Shown piece after piece: positions 50,238 through 59,136 of a stretch of DNA of 64,000 nucleotides; position 1 is the first letter of the stretch; the number at the start of each line of letters is the position of its first letter. Made by a program: the position numbers and the translations under genes. A model generated the notes under the pieces. That model was not told the origin of the DNA, ran no database searches, and was given only the letters and a program-made list of their open reading frames with translations. Origin of the DNA: Streptomyces sp. NL15-2K (GTDB lineage: Bacteria; Actinomycetota; Actinomycetes; Streptomycetales; Streptomycetaceae). The stretch covers positions 8,227,501 to 8,291,500 of the forward strand of contig NZ_CP130630.1 in the NCBI RefSeq assembly GCF_030551255.1, read 5' to 3'.

Positions 50238-51827
50238 GTGAGCTCGAAACCAGTCGTACTCATCGCTGAAGAGCTGTCGCCCGCAACCGTCGACGCCCTG
50301 GGGCCGGACTTCGAGATCCGGCACTGCAACGGAGCCGACCGGGCCGAACTGCTCCCCGCCATCGCCGAGGTCGACGCGATCCTGATCCGTTCGGCCACCA
50401 AGGTCGACGCCGAGGCCATCGCCGCCGCCCGCAAGCTGAAGGTCGTCGCACGAGCCGGCGTCGGCCTGGACAACGTCGACGTCTCCGCCGCCACCAAGGC
50501 CGGCGTCATGGTCGTCAACGCGCCGACCTCGAACATCGTGACCGCCGCCGAGCTGGCCTGCGGTCTCCTCCTCGCCACCGCACGCAACATCCCGCAGGCC
50601 AACGCCGCGCTGAAGAACGGCGAGTGGAAGCGGAGCAAGTACACGGGCGTCGAGCTCGCCGAGAAGACCCTCGGCGTCGTGGGTCTGGGGCGGATCGGCG
50701 CCCTCGTCGCACAGCGCATGTCCGCCTTCGGCATGAAGGTCGTCGCCTACGACCCGTACGTGCAGCCCGCCCGGGCCGCGCAGATGGGCGTGAAGGTGCT
50801 GTCGCTGGACGAGCTGCTGGAGGTCTCCGACTTCATCACCGTCCACCTGCCCAAGACCCCCGAGACCCTCGGTCTGATCGGCGACGAGGCGCTGCGCAAG
50901 GTCAAGCCGAGCGTGCGGATCGTCAACGCCGCGCGCGGTGGGATCGTCGACGAGGAGGCGCTGTACTCGGCGCTGAAGGAGGGCCGGGTCGCCGGCGCCG
51001 GCCTCGACGTGTACGCGAAGGAGCCGTGCACGGACTCGCCGCTGTTCGAGTTCGACCAGGTGGTCAGCACCCCGCACCTCGGTGCCTCGACCGACGAGGC
51101 CCAGGAGAAGGCCGGTATCGCCGTCGCCAAGTCGGTGCGCCTGGCGCTCGCCGGTGAGCTGGTCCCGGACGCGGTGAACGTCCAGGGCGGTGTCATCGCC
51201 GAGGACGTCAAGCCGGGTCTGCCGCTCGCCGAGCGCCTCGGCCGGATCTTCACCGCGCTCGCCGGTGAGGTCGCCGTCCGCCTCGACGTCGAGGTCTACG
51301 GCGAGATCACCCAGCACGATGTGAAGGTGCTGGAGCTCAGCGCCCTCAAGGGTGTCTTCGAGGACGTCGTCGACGAGACGGTGTCGTACGTCAACGCCCC
51401 GCTGTTCGCGCAGGAGCGCGGCGTCGAGGTGCGGCTGACCACCAGCTCGGAGTCCGCCGAACACCGCAACGTCGTCACCGTGCGTGGCACGCTCAGCAGC
51501 GGCGAGGAGGTGTCGGTCTCCGGCACGCTGGCCGGCCCGAAGCACCTCCAGAAGATCGTCGCGGTCGGCGAGTACGACGTCGATCTCGCGCTCGCCGACC
51601 ACATGGTCGTCCTGCGGTACGAGGACCGTCCCGGTGTCGTCGGCACCGTGGGCCGTATCCTCGGCGAGGCCGGCATCAACATCGCCGGTATGCAGGTGTC
51701 GCGGGCGATCGCCGGGGGCGAGGCGCTGGCCGTCCTGACCGTCGACGACACGGTGCCCGCCGGGGTGCTCACCGAGGTCGCCGAGGAGATCGGGGCGACG
51801 TCCGCTCGCGCGGTGAACCTGGCCTGA
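50238..51827 (+). CDS. serA: D-3-phosphoglycerate dehydrogenase (long, ACT-containing form)
   Basis: SerA oxidises 3-phosphoglycerate in the first step of serine synthesis. The 529-residue protein has the dehydrogenase core with catalytic Arg in NAARGGIVDEE, Glu in VYAKEPCTDSP and His in STPHLGASTDEA, and the NAD loop GLGRIG. It then has an allosteric-substrate-binding domain and a C-terminal ACT domain (PGVVGTVGRILGEAGINIAGM) used for serine feedback in mycobacterial homologues. GTG 50238 is chosen, with GAGGA 6 bases upstream; GTG 50226 is less likely. It is preceded by a 176-base gap (50062-50237) with no gene seen. Confidence 0.96.
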   Translation: MSSKPVVLIAEELSPATVDALGPDFEIRHCNGADRAELLPAIAEVDAILIRSATKVDAEAIAAARKLKVVARAGVGLDNVDVSAATKAGVMVVNAPTSNIVTAAELACGLLLATARNIPQANAALKNGEWKRSKYTGVELAEKTLGVVGLGRIGALVAQRMSAFGMKVVAYDPYVQPARAAQMGVKVLSLDELLEVSDFITVHLPKTPETLGLIGDEALRKVKPSVRIVNAARGGIVDEEALYSALKEGRVAGAGLDVYAKEPCTDSPLFEFDQVVSTPHLGASTDEAQEKAGIAVAKSVRLALAGELVPDAVNVQGGVIAEDVKPGLPLAERLGRIFTALAGEVAVRLDVEVYGEITQHDVKVLELSALKGVFEDVVDETVSYVNAPLFAQERGVEVRLTTSSESAEHRNVVTVRGTLSSGEEVSVSGTLAGPKHLQKIVAVGEYDVDLALADHMVVLRYEDRPGVVGTVGRILGEAGINIAGMQVSRAIAGGEALAVLTVDDTVPAGVLTEVAEEIGATSARAVNLA

Positions 51828-51828
51828 C

Positions 51829-51888
51829 GCTTCACAGCAAAACGCTTCACAGCAATTCGCTTCACAGCAATTCGCTTCACGGCAAAAG
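51829..51888. repeat. four-copy 15-base tandem repeat after serA
   Basis: Immediately after the serA stop, GCTTCACAGCAAAAC, two GCTTCACAGCAATTC and GCTTCACGGCAAAAG lie head to tail (51829-51843, 51844-51858, 51859-51873, 51874-51888). The last copy runs into the terminator stem. It is outside any coding frame that I support. Confidence 0.9.
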
Positions 51889-51918
51889 CCGGGTGGGACT
51901 CAGCCCCACCCGGCTTTT
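51884..51918. terminator. bidirectional terminator between serA and MFS gene
   Basis: A perfect 14-base stem AAAAGCCGGGTGGG / CCCACCCGGCTTTT with a 7-base loop has A-run and T-run on opposite ends, so it works for both convergent genes. Confidence 0.93.
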
Positions 51919-51919
51919 G

Positions 51920-53461
51920 TCATGCCGGTACCTTCTCCGCGTCCGGAGTCCTCTCCTCGCGCACTTCCACTCGCCGCAGCTTCACCGCCGCCGTCACCGC
52001 CGCCCCCACCAGCAGCGCCGCCCCCGCGATCGCCGCCGCGTGCATGCCGCTGGTGAAGGCCTCGCGGGCCGCTGTCGCCAGGGCGTCGCCCGCTCGGTCC
52101 GGGAGCTGCCGGGCCACGGCCAGCGCGCCCCCGAGCGTCTCGTCGGCCGCGGTCGGGGCCGACGGCGGCATCTCGTGGCGGTAGATCGCCGTACCGATGG
52201 CGCCGAGCACCGCCATGCTCAGCGCGCCGCCGAACTCGGCGGCGGTCTCCAGCAGGGACGAGGCCGAGCCCGCCTTCTCCACCGGGGCCGTGCCCAGGGC
52301 CAGGTCGGCCAGCTGGGACATCACGACGACGGCCCCACAGGCCAGGGCGGCGCACGCGCCCAGCAGCAGCCACAGTGAGTCCGTGTCCGTGAGGACCAGC
52401 AGCCCGTAACCGCCCGCCGTGGTCAGGAAGCCACCGGCGACGACATGCGCCCGGTGCACGCCCCGCCGCACGAGCTGGGATCCGACCACTCCCGCGAAGC
52501 CGATGGGTACCGACGGCAGCAGGCTCCACAGCGCGGCCTCCAGGGCGCTCTTGTCGAGGACCGACTGGATGTACTGCGTCGTGAAGAAGGCCGACCCGAT
52601 CATCCCGAAGGCGGCGACGAGATAGAGGCCGAGCGCCGGGGCGAAGCCGTGGCCCCGGAACAGCGCCGGCGAGACCAGCGGGGAGGCGGTCGTGCGCTGG
52701 CGGTGGACGAAAAGCGCGGCGAAGAGCAGGCCCACGGTCACCGACAGCACGTACCGCACGTTCCAGCCCTCGGACGGGATCTCCTTCAGGCCGTAGATCA
52801 CCGGCAGCACCGCCGCCATCGACAAAGGCACGCTCAGCAGGTCGAAGCGGCCGGGCTCGGGGTTCCTGGCCTCGGGCAGCAGCGCCGGCCCTACGGCCAG
52901 GAGCAGCACCATCGCGGGCAGATTGACCAGGAAGACCGAGCCCCACCAGAAGTGCTCGACGAGCACGCCGCTCATCACCGAGCCGAGCGCGATACCGGCC
53001 GTCATCACGCCGGACCACAGGCCGACCGCCTTCGCGCGCTGCTCGGGGTCCGTGAACATGGTGCGGATCAGCGCCATGGTCGACGGCATCAGGGTCGCGC
53101 CGCCGATGCCGAGGATCGCGCGGGCCGCGATCAGGGTCTCGGCGCTGTTCGCGTACGCCGCGAGCAGGGAGGCCGCGCCGAAGGCGGCCGCACCGAACAG
53201 CAGCAGCCTGCGGCGGCCGATGCGGTCGCCGAGCGATCCCATCGTCATCAGCAGGCCGGCCAGCACGAATCCGTAGATGTCGAAGATCCACAGCTGCTGG
53301 GTGCCGCTCGGCTCCAGGTCCGCGCTGATCGCCGGGATGGCGAAGTAGAGGACGGAGACGTCCATCGAGACCAGCAGCAGCGGAAGCATCAGCACGCCGA
53401 GAGCGGTCCATTCGCGGCGGCCGGCTCGGGTGCCCGTGGAAGGGCTCGTCGAGTTCGTCAT
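51920..53461 (-). CDS. MFS drug-efflux transporter (DHA2, 14-helix type)
   Basis: This is a 513-residue major facilitator of the QacA/EmrB type. The helix-1 motif MDVSVLYFAIPAI, the motif-A loop GSLGDRIGRRRLL between helices 2 and 3, and the motif-C-like GIALGSVMSG fit proton-driven drug exporters. About 14 membrane segments can be drawn. A charged C-terminal tail follows. The ATG at 53461 lies beside the divergent TetR gene, with two direct repeats in the shared promoter, so TetR control is very likely. The exported drug is not known. Confidence 0.93.
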   Translation of the reverse strand: MTNSTSPSTGTRAGRREWTALGVLMLPLLLVSMDVSVLYFAIPAISADLEPSGTQQLWIFDIYGFVLAGLLMTMGSLGDRIGRRRLLLFGAAAFGAASLLAAYANSAETLIAARAILGIGGATLMPSTMALIRTMFTDPEQRAKAVGLWSGVMTAGIALGSVMSGVLVEHFWWGSVFLVNLPAMVLLLAVGPALLPEARNPEPGRFDLLSVPLSMAAVLPVIYGLKEIPSEGWNVRYVLSVTVGLLFAALFVHRQRTTASPLVSPALFRGHGFAPALGLYLVAAFGMIGSAFFTTQYIQSVLDKSALEAALWSLLPSVPIGFAGVVGSQLVRRGVHRAHVVAGGFLTTAGGYGLLVLTDTDSLWLLLGACAALACGAVVVMSQLADLALGTAPVEKAGSASSLLETAAEFGGALSMAVLGAIGTAIYRHEMPPSAPTAADETLGGALAVARQLPDRAGDALATAAREAFTSGMHAAAIAGAALLVGAAVTAAVKLRRVEVREERTPDAEKVPA

Positions 53462-53495
53462 GGCGGTGACTGTACGGGCGTCTTAAACGCTTATC

Positions 53496-53536
53496 TAGGA
53501 CGGTCGTATAAGTCAGCTGTATAGGACGGTTGTATG
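53496..53536. promoter_or_regulatory. direct repeats in the MFS/TetR divergent promoter (candidate TetR operator)
   Basis: TAGGACGGTCGTATA (53496-53510) and TAGGACGGTTGTATG (53522-53536) are 26 bases apart, start to start, in the divergent gap. The second copy lies just before the preferred TetR start. The centre of each is a short GAC-G-GTC-like inverted motif. Confidence 0.6.
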
Positions 53537-53557
53537 GATCGGAGTAGGGTGGCTCGC

Positions 53558-54136
53558 ATGGGACACCGTGAGGATCTGCTCGAAGGCGCCAAGCGCTGCC
53601 TGCTGGCGAAGGGGTTCGCGCGCACGACCGCGCGCGACATCGTCAAGGAGTCGGGGACCAACCTGGCCTCGATCGGCTACCACTACGGCTCGAAGGACGC
53701 GTTGCTGGCGCAGGCGTACGTCGAGATGGTGGAGGGGATCTCCGACGCCTTCGACGGAAGCGACGGGATCCGGGGGGAGCCCGGCTCGATCGAGCGGTTC
53801 GCCGAGGTGTGGTCGAACATCATCGGCACCATGCGAGAGCCAGGTTCGCTGTGGCGGCTCAGCATGGAGATCGTGGTCATGGGCGACCAGCTGCCCGAGG
53901 TGCGGGAGCATCTGGCGCGCGCCCAGCGGGAGGGGGCGCGCGGCATCGTCACGGTCTTCCACGGGGGGCGTGAGGAAGACGTCCCGGAGGAGGCCGTGGA
54001 CACCCTCGGCTATTTCTACCTGACCCTGATGATGGGCCTGATGGCGCAGTGGACCTTCGACCCGAAGAGCGCCCCCGAGGCCGAACAGCTGGCGGAAGGG
54101 CTGCGGAAGGTGATCGAGGGCGTCAAGGAGAGCTGA
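53558..54136 (+). CDS. TetR-family repressor, divergent to MFS pump
   Basis: This 192-residue regulator has an N-terminal TetR helix-turn-helix (MGHREDLLEGAKRCLLAKG through TTARDIVKESGTNLASIGYHYGSKDALL, about residues 2-52) and a helical ligand domain. ATG 53558 is preferred because family homology starts there, with GTAGGG 8 bases upstream; ATG 53534 would overlap the second promoter repeat. It probably represses itself and the MFS pump. The 3' end overlaps the convergent ABC ATPase gene by 14 bases. Confidence 0.92.
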   Translation: MGHREDLLEGAKRCLLAKGFARTTARDIVKESGTNLASIGYHYGSKDALLAQAYVEMVEGISDAFDGSDGIRGEPGSIERFAEVWSNIIGTMREPGSLWRLSMEIVVMGDQLPEVREHLARAQREGARGIVTVFHGGREEDVPEEAVDTLGYFYLTLMMGLMAQWTFDPKSAPEAEQLAEGLRKVIEGVKES

Positions 54137-54803
54137 CTCGCCCGTCCCGCATCTGAAGCACCCGGTCCGCGAAGTGCCGTACCACCGCCCGGTCGTGGCA
54201 GATGAACAGGTAGCCGAGGCCCAGCTCGTCCTGGAGGTCGGCGAGCAGGTTCAGCACGCCGGCCCGCACCGACGGATCCAGGGCCGACACCGGTTCGTCG
54301 AGGACCAGCAGGCGCGGGTCGGAGGCCAACGCACGGGCGATTCCGGCGCGTTGGCACTGGCCGCCGGAGAGCTCGTGCGGGTGACGGTCGCCGTACGACG
54401 GGTCGAGGCCGACGCGGTCGAGGAGTTCGGCCACGCGGGCGGGGCCCTCTTCCGCGCTCCAGCGGCCCTGGACCTTCAGCGGTTCCGCCACCGCGTCGCG
54501 GATGCGGTGCCGGGGACTGAGGGAGCCGTAGGGGTCCTGGAAGACGGGCTGCATGCGCGGGCGGAGAGGACGGAGCTCGCGGTCGGTCAGGGCCGTCAAT
54601 TCCCTGCCCTCGAAGCGGACTTCGCCCGCGTCCGGGCGGCGCAGTTGCAGGACCGCGAACGCGGTGGAGGACTTGCCGCAGCCGGAGGGGCCGTTGAGGG
54701 CGAGGGTCTCGCCGGGCTCCAGGGAGAAGGAGACATGATCCACCGCCGTGACCGGGCCGTAGCGGACGACCAGGTCGCGGACGTCGAGCAGTGCGTGACT
54801 CAT
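54123..54803 (-). CDS. ABC transporter ATPase, DppF/OppF type
   Basis: This 226-residue ATPase has Walker A GPSGCGKS (about 38-45), signature LSGGQCQRAGIARAL and Walker B LLVLDEPVSALD. It is short for an OppF protein because the usual C-terminal oligopeptide-binding tail is absent. The ATG overlaps the stop of the partner ATPase gene (54800-54803). It is the last gene of the four-gene ABC operon and ends inside the convergent TetR gene. Confidence 0.9.
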   Translation of the reverse strand: MSHALLDVRDLVVRYGPVTAVDHVSFSLEPGETLALNGPSGCGKSSTAFAVLQLRRPDAGEVRFEGRELTALTDRELRPLRPRMQPVFQDPYGSLSPRHRIRDAVAEPLKVQGRWSAEEGPARVAELLDRVGLDPSYGDRHPHELSGGQCQRAGIARALASDPRLLVLDEPVSALDPSVRAGVLNLLADLQDELGLGYLFICHDRAVVRHFADRVLQMRDGRVSSP

Positions 54804-55774
54804 GCGGGCTGCCTCACCTGGAACAACTCGACGGCTGGATCCGGGACTTCCTCCCAGCGATGGCAGGCCACCAGCCGCTCGTCCGCCTGCCGCGGCTCCG
54901 GTTCGGCCTCGTGGCAGGCGTCCGCCGCGAGCGGGCAGCGCGGGGCGAACGCGCAGCCCGCCGGGAGCGAGCCCGGGGCCGGCGGGGTGCCCGGAAGGGT
55001 GGGCAGGCGGCGGCCGCGCGCGTGCTCCGGGAGCGAGGCCAGCAGGCCCGCCGTGTAGGGGGCCAGGGGGCGGGCCAACACCGCCTCCGCCGGCCCCAGT
55101 TCGGTCAGGCGTCCGGCGTACATGACGAGTGCGCGGTCCGCGTGCCGCCGTACGACGTCCAGGTCGTGCGTGACCAGGACGAGCGCGGCGCCGACCGCCT
55201 CCCGCTGCTCGCCGAGGACGCGCAGGACCTGGTCGCGGCGCTCCTCGTCGAGGGCGGTGGTCGGCTCGTCGGCGACCAGGACGTCGGGTTCGTTGATCGT
55301 CGCCATCGCGATGACCGCCCGCTGCCGCATTCCGCCGGAGAACTCGTGCGGATACGCCCGCGCCTTGCGTACGGCGTCCGGGATGCCGACGCGGTCGAGC
55401 GCCGCCACCGCCCGGGCCCGCGCCTCCTTGCGGGACACGCCGGCCACCGAGCGTACGGCGGCGGCGAGCTGGTCGCCGACGGGGTGGACGGGGGAGAGGG
55501 CGGACAGGGCGTCCTGGGGGACCAGGGCGATCCGGCGGCCGCGCTGGGCGGCCAGGTCCGGATCACCGAGGAGGCGGATGTCCCCGGTCGTCGTCGCGCC
55601 CCGCGGCAGCATGCCCAGCAGTGCGCGGGCGGTGAGGGACTTGCCCGCGCCCGACTCGCCGACGATCGCGAGGACTTCGCGCGGGCGGACGTCGAAGGAC
55701 AGTCCGCGCACGGCCTCGACGCCGTCGAAGGCGATGCGGAGATCGCGGACCGAGAGCAGCACCTCAGACTCCAA
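54800..55774 (-). CDS. ABC transporter ATPase, DppD/OppD type
   Basis: This 324-residue ATPase has Walker A GESGAGKS (about 35-42), signature FSGGMRQRAVIAMA and Walker B VLVADEPTTALD. The C-terminal oligo_HPY tail has Cys residues in CAFAPRCPLAADAC. The likely start is TTG 55774, which has AAGGAG 7 bases upstream and overlaps the permease end by 11 bases; GTG 55762 is the alternative. It pairs with the downstream ATPase as the usual D/F heterodimer of the Dpp/Nik/Opp family. Confidence 0.88.
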   Translation of the reverse strand: MESEVLLSVRDLRIAFDGVEAVRGLSFDVRPREVLAIVGESGAGKSLTARALLGMLPRGATTTGDIRLLGDPDLAAQRGRRIALVPQDALSALSPVHPVGDQLAAAVRSVAGVSRKEARARAVAALDRVGIPDAVRKARAYPHEFSGGMRQRAVIAMATINEPDVLVADEPTTALDEERRDQVLRVLGEQREAVGAALVLVTHDLDVVRRHADRALVMYAGRLTELGPAEAVLARPLAPYTAGLLASLPEHARGRRLPTLPGTPPAPGSLPAGCAFAPRCPLAADACHEAEPEPRQADERLVACHRWEEVPDPAVELFQVRQPA

Positions 55775-57530
55775 CGGGGGACTCCTTCCCGACCTGAGCG
55801 GCCTTCCTGACCCGCGTGACCTTCCGGCCCTGCGCGTACGCGGCTCCCGACACCGCCAGCCCGGCCAGCAGGGCCAGTGCCACCGCCGGGGCGAGGGCCG
55901 CCCAGGGGGCGCGTTCCACGTAGGCGCGGGACTCGTCGAGCAGCAGGCCCCACTCGGGGGCGGGCGGCTGGGCGCCCAGGCCGAGGAAGCCCAGGGAGGC
56001 CAGGGCGAGGGCGATGCCGGGCAGACGCAGGAGGGCGTGCCGGGCGACGGGCGCCGCCACCGACGGGAGCACATGCCTGGTCAGGATCCACAGCGGTGGT
56101 GCGCCGATGGCCCGTTGGGCCGTGAGGAAGGAGGACGCCCGGACCTCCTGCACCAGCGCCGCCGCGTGCGCGGCCAGGGGCGGCCAGGAGATCAGGGCGA
56201 CCGCGAGGGCCGCACCGCCGGTGCCGGGCCCGGCGGTGGCCGCGACCAGGATGCCGACGATCACCGGGGGCAGCGCGTTGGCGATGTCCGCCGCTCCGGC
56301 CGCGACGCCGGGCAGGAAGCCCAGGACCAGGGCGACGAGCAGGCTCAGCGCGCAGACGGCCGCCGCCGTGCCGACCGTCGGGGCGGCGCCGTGCCCGAGC
56401 CGGGCGAGCACGTCGCGGCCGAGGCCGTCCGTGCCGAGCGGGTGCGACCAGGAGGGTGCGGCCAGGCGGGCCGTCGTTTCCACCGCGTACGGGTCGCGCG
56501 CCAGGCCCCAGCCGATGGCCCCGGCCAGCACGGTGAGCAGTGTGAAGGGGATCGCCGGGCGGGTACGGACCGGGCGGACGGGCGGGAGCGAGAGCCCGGC
56601 GTCGCGCAGGGCGGGCCCCAGGAGCCGACGCCGTACGAGGGCCGCCACGGCGCCCGTGACCAGGCCGAGCAGCAGCAGCGCGAGGACGCAGCCCTGGAGG
56701 AGGGGCAGGTCCTGCGACTTGGCGGCGCCGAGGGCCGTACGGCCGATGCCGGGCACGGCGAACACCGTCTCCACCGGGACCGCGCCACCGGTCAGTCCGA
56801 CGGCGACCATCCCGAACTGCGGGACCAGCGGCGGCAGTACGCGCTTCAGGGCGGCCGCCGAGACGCTCCTACGGCTGACTCCGGCCCCCCGCCACAGCTC
56901 CACCCATCGTTCGTCCAGCACGGCCGGCAGCGCGTCCGCGACCAGCCGTCCGAGCAGCCCGCCCGCCGGAACACCGAGGGCGAGCGCGGGCAGAACCATG
57001 TACTCGGGCCCCGCCCAGCCGGAGGTCGGCAGCCACCCCAGCCACACCCCGCACACCAGCAACGCGACCGTGGCCAGCAGGAACTCGGGCACGGCCGCCA
57101 GCATCGCGGCCCACGCCCCGGCCGACGCGCGCCCCCGCACCAGCACCGGCGCGACCAGCGCGCACGCCAGCAGCAGGGCCACGCCGAAGGCGGCACCCAT
57201 CAGCCCCAGCGACACCTGGAGCCCGGAGACGACGGACGGCAGGACGTCGGTGCCGGAGACCCAGGACGTGCCGAGGTCCCCGCGCAGCAGGTCCGAGGCC
57301 CAATTCCCCAGCAGGGAAAGGGGACCGGCGTCCAGCCCCAGATCCCTTCTTACGGCGTCCAGGGCCTCCTTCGTGGGCTCCTGCTCGGCGGAGCGGGCCC
57401 GCAGGACCGTCAGAGCGGGGTCCTTGCCGGAGAGCCAGGGCAGGAGGCCGACGGCGGCGAGGACCGTGACCAGGCACAGCGCCCGGGTCGCTCCGGCGGC
57501 GCTCACCGATCCCTCTGTACGGAGCTTCAC
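55764..57530 (-). CDS. fused ABC permease (DppB-DppC in one chain)
   Basis: This 588-residue protein is made of two complete permease halves. The first (about 1-300) has the DppB-type layout with a C-terminal EAA loop, seen as ELWRGAGVSRRSVSAAALKRVLPPL. The second (about 315-575) has a DppC-type start with HPLGTDGLGRDVLARL, and its loop is AQRAIGAPPLWILTRHVLPSV. In most systems these are separate genes. No stop, frameshift or internal start that would split them was noticed. The GTG start overlaps the binding-protein stop (57527-57530), and the downstream ATPase start overlaps this stop. Confidence 0.9.
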   Translation of the reverse strand: MKLRTEGSVSAAGATRALCLVTVLAAVGLLPWLSGKDPALTVLRARSAEQEPTKEALDAVRRDLGLDAGPLSLLGNWASDLLRGDLGTSWVSGTDVLPSVVSGLQVSLGLMGAAFGVALLLACALVAPVLVRGRASAGAWAAMLAAVPEFLLATVALLVCGVWLGWLPTSGWAGPEYMVLPALALGVPAGGLLGRLVADALPAVLDERWVELWRGAGVSRRSVSAAALKRVLPPLVPQFGMVAVGLTGGAVPVETVFAVPGIGRTALGAAKSQDLPLLQGCVLALLLLGLVTGAVAALVRRRLLGPALRDAGLSLPPVRPVRTRPAIPFTLLTVLAGAIGWGLARDPYAVETTARLAAPSWSHPLGTDGLGRDVLARLGHGAAPTVGTAAAVCALSLLVALVLGFLPGVAAGAADIANALPPVIVGILVAATAGPGTGGAALAVALISWPPLAAHAAALVQEVRASSFLTAQRAIGAPPLWILTRHVLPSVAAPVARHALLRLPGIALALASLGFLGLGAQPPAPEWGLLLDESRAYVERAPWAALAPAVALALLAGLAVSGAAYAQGRKVTRVRKAAQVGKESPVGV

Positions 57531-59023
57531 TTGACGTAGGTGTCGGCGGTGACCAGCTCCCGCTCGCGCGGGTCGTGGGCGGCGTCGGCGACCGAGGCGG
57601 CGTCGCCCTGGATCACGCGCTCGTGGAGCATCGGCACGGCGGCGTCGGTGGCGAGGACGGCGGCCTCGGCCGCGATGACGGCTGCCCGGCGCGGGTCACC
57701 GGTCTTGGTCCCGCCGGCCTTCTGGAGGGCCTTGTCCACATTGGGGTCCGCCAACTGGGAGATGTTGAAGGAGCCGTCGGAGGCGAAGTCGCTGTAGAGG
57801 TACGCGGCCGGGTCGCCGGAGTCGAGGACGGTGGCCCGGGACAGGATGAACGCGTCGAACTCGCCCGCCAGCGCGTCGGATTCGATGTTGGCGTACTCCC
57901 GGACGTCCAGCTTCACCTTGAAGCCGGCCTTCTGGAGCTGCTGTTGCAGCGCGGCCGCGACCTCGGGCAGTTCGGCGCGGTCGGTGAAGGTGCCGATGGT
58001 GATGCTCTGGCCGTTCGCCTTCTTCGCCGCGGCCCGCTTGACGGGCGTGCGCAGCTCGGCCGCCCAGGGGAGCGCCGGCCCGAGCAGCCCTTCCGCCACA
58101 TCGGCGCGCCCCTCGTACACGCCCTCGACGATCGACTTGGCGTCGATGGCCTCCCGGGCCGCCGCCCGCAGCGAGGCGTCCTTGAAGGCGCCCTTCTCGG
58201 TGTTGAGGTACAGGGTGTTGGTGCGCGGCATCGGGACCTCGGTGATCAGGTCCTCCTCCAGCAGCGCGGCCTGCGAGACCGGCACCGCCTCGACGATGTC
58301 GGCCTCGCCGCTGCGGAGGGCGGCGGCACGGGCGGTGCCGTCCGGCACGAACCGGACATCGATGCCGGGGGCCTTCGCCTTGCCGCCCCAGTAGGCGTCG
58401 TAGCGGTCGAGGGCGGCGGAGGAGGTGCCGTTGACCTTGGTGAGCTCGAAGGGGCCGGTGCCGGCGCCGACGGGGTTGACCGTCTTCCCCGTGTAGGCCT
58501 TCTCGGCGAGGATCGACAGCTGGGGCGAGCTGAGCCGCTGCGGGACGAGGGGGTCCTCGGTGCCGGTGGTGACGACGACGGTGTCGGCGTCCTGGGCCTT
58601 CACCGTCAGCTCGACGCCGTCGAGGATGCGGGGCTTGGGGGCGGCGGTGGCGGCCTTGGCGAGGGACCGTACGACCGACTCGGCGTCGAGCTTCGTGCCG
58701 TCGTGGAAGGTGACGCCGTCGCGTATCTCGAAGGTCCAGCTTCTGCCGGACTGCGTCCACTTGGTGGCGAGCGACGGCTGGGCGTCGCCGTCGGCGTTCA
58801 GCTTCACCAGGGTCTCCGCCGTCGACCAGCGCGACAGCTTGAACGCGTCGTCGGACAGGGGGGACAGCCCGGAGCGCGGGGGCTGCATCATCGCGACGCG
58901 TACGCGCTTGCCGCCTCCTTCGGAGTCCGTGGCCGACTCCGCACCGGAGAAGCAGCCGGTGAGCAGGGCGGAGGCGGCCGTGAGGGCGGTGGCGGGGAGC
59001 AGGCGGCGGGCGGGGAGGCGCAC
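57527..59023 (-). CDS. ABC substrate-binding lipoprotein, SBP family 5
   Basis: This 498-residue extracellular binding protein of the oligopeptide/nickel/metallophore type is exported by an N-terminal Arg-rich signal peptide with lipobox LLTGC (Cys near 23). The family signature FEIRDGVTFHDGTKLDAESVVRSL is near 95-120, and DGTARAAALRSGEADIV near 230. Substrates of this family are peptides, Ni2+, heme or opine-type metallophores, so the ligand is open. GTG 59023 is used, with GGAGGG 5 bases upstream. A Zur-like box lies 55 bases upstream. It is the first gene of the operon SBP-permease-ATPase-ATPase. Confidence 0.9.
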   Translation of the reverse strand: MRLPARRLLPATALTAASALLTGCFSGAESATDSEGGGKRVRVAMMQPPRSGLSPLSDDAFKLSRWSTAETLVKLNADGDAQPSLATKWTQSGRSWTFEIRDGVTFHDGTKLDAESVVRSLAKAATAAPKPRILDGVELTVKAQDADTVVVTTGTEDPLVPQRLSSPQLSILAEKAYTGKTVNPVGAGTGPFELTKVNGTSSAALDRYDAYWGGKAKAPGIDVRFVPDGTARAAALRSGEADIVEAVPVSQAALLEEDLITEVPMPRTNTLYLNTEKGAFKDASLRAAAREAIDAKSIVEGVYEGRADVAEGLLGPALPWAAELRTPVKRAAAKKANGQSITIGTFTDRAELPEVAAALQQQLQKAGFKVKLDVREYANIESDALAGEFDAFILSRATVLDSGDPAAYLYSDFASDGSFNISQLADPNVDKALQKAGGTKTGDPRRAAVIAAEAAVLATDAAVPMLHERVIQGDAASVADAAHDPRERELVTADTYVK

Positions 59024-59077
59024 GGGACCCTCCGGGTAAAGGGGCGGTCAAGGGTGGGTGCGCTGACGGTAGCACGA

Positions 59078-59092
59078 TGACAATCGTTTTCA
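59078..59092 (-). promoter_or_regulatory. Zur-like box before the ABC operon
   Basis: TGACAATCGTTTTCA matches 12 of 14 defined positions of the palindrome TGAAAATNATTTTCA used by actinobacterial Zur. It sits in the 113-base gap between the PucR-type gene and the ABC operon. The sequence TTTCAACAAYTG also occurs twice here (59088-59099, 59110-59121). Zinc control is an inference. Confidence 0.5.
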
Positions 59093-59136
59093 ACAATTGC
59101 AGTTTAAGCTTTCAACAACTGGGCGGGCTGGAGCGC

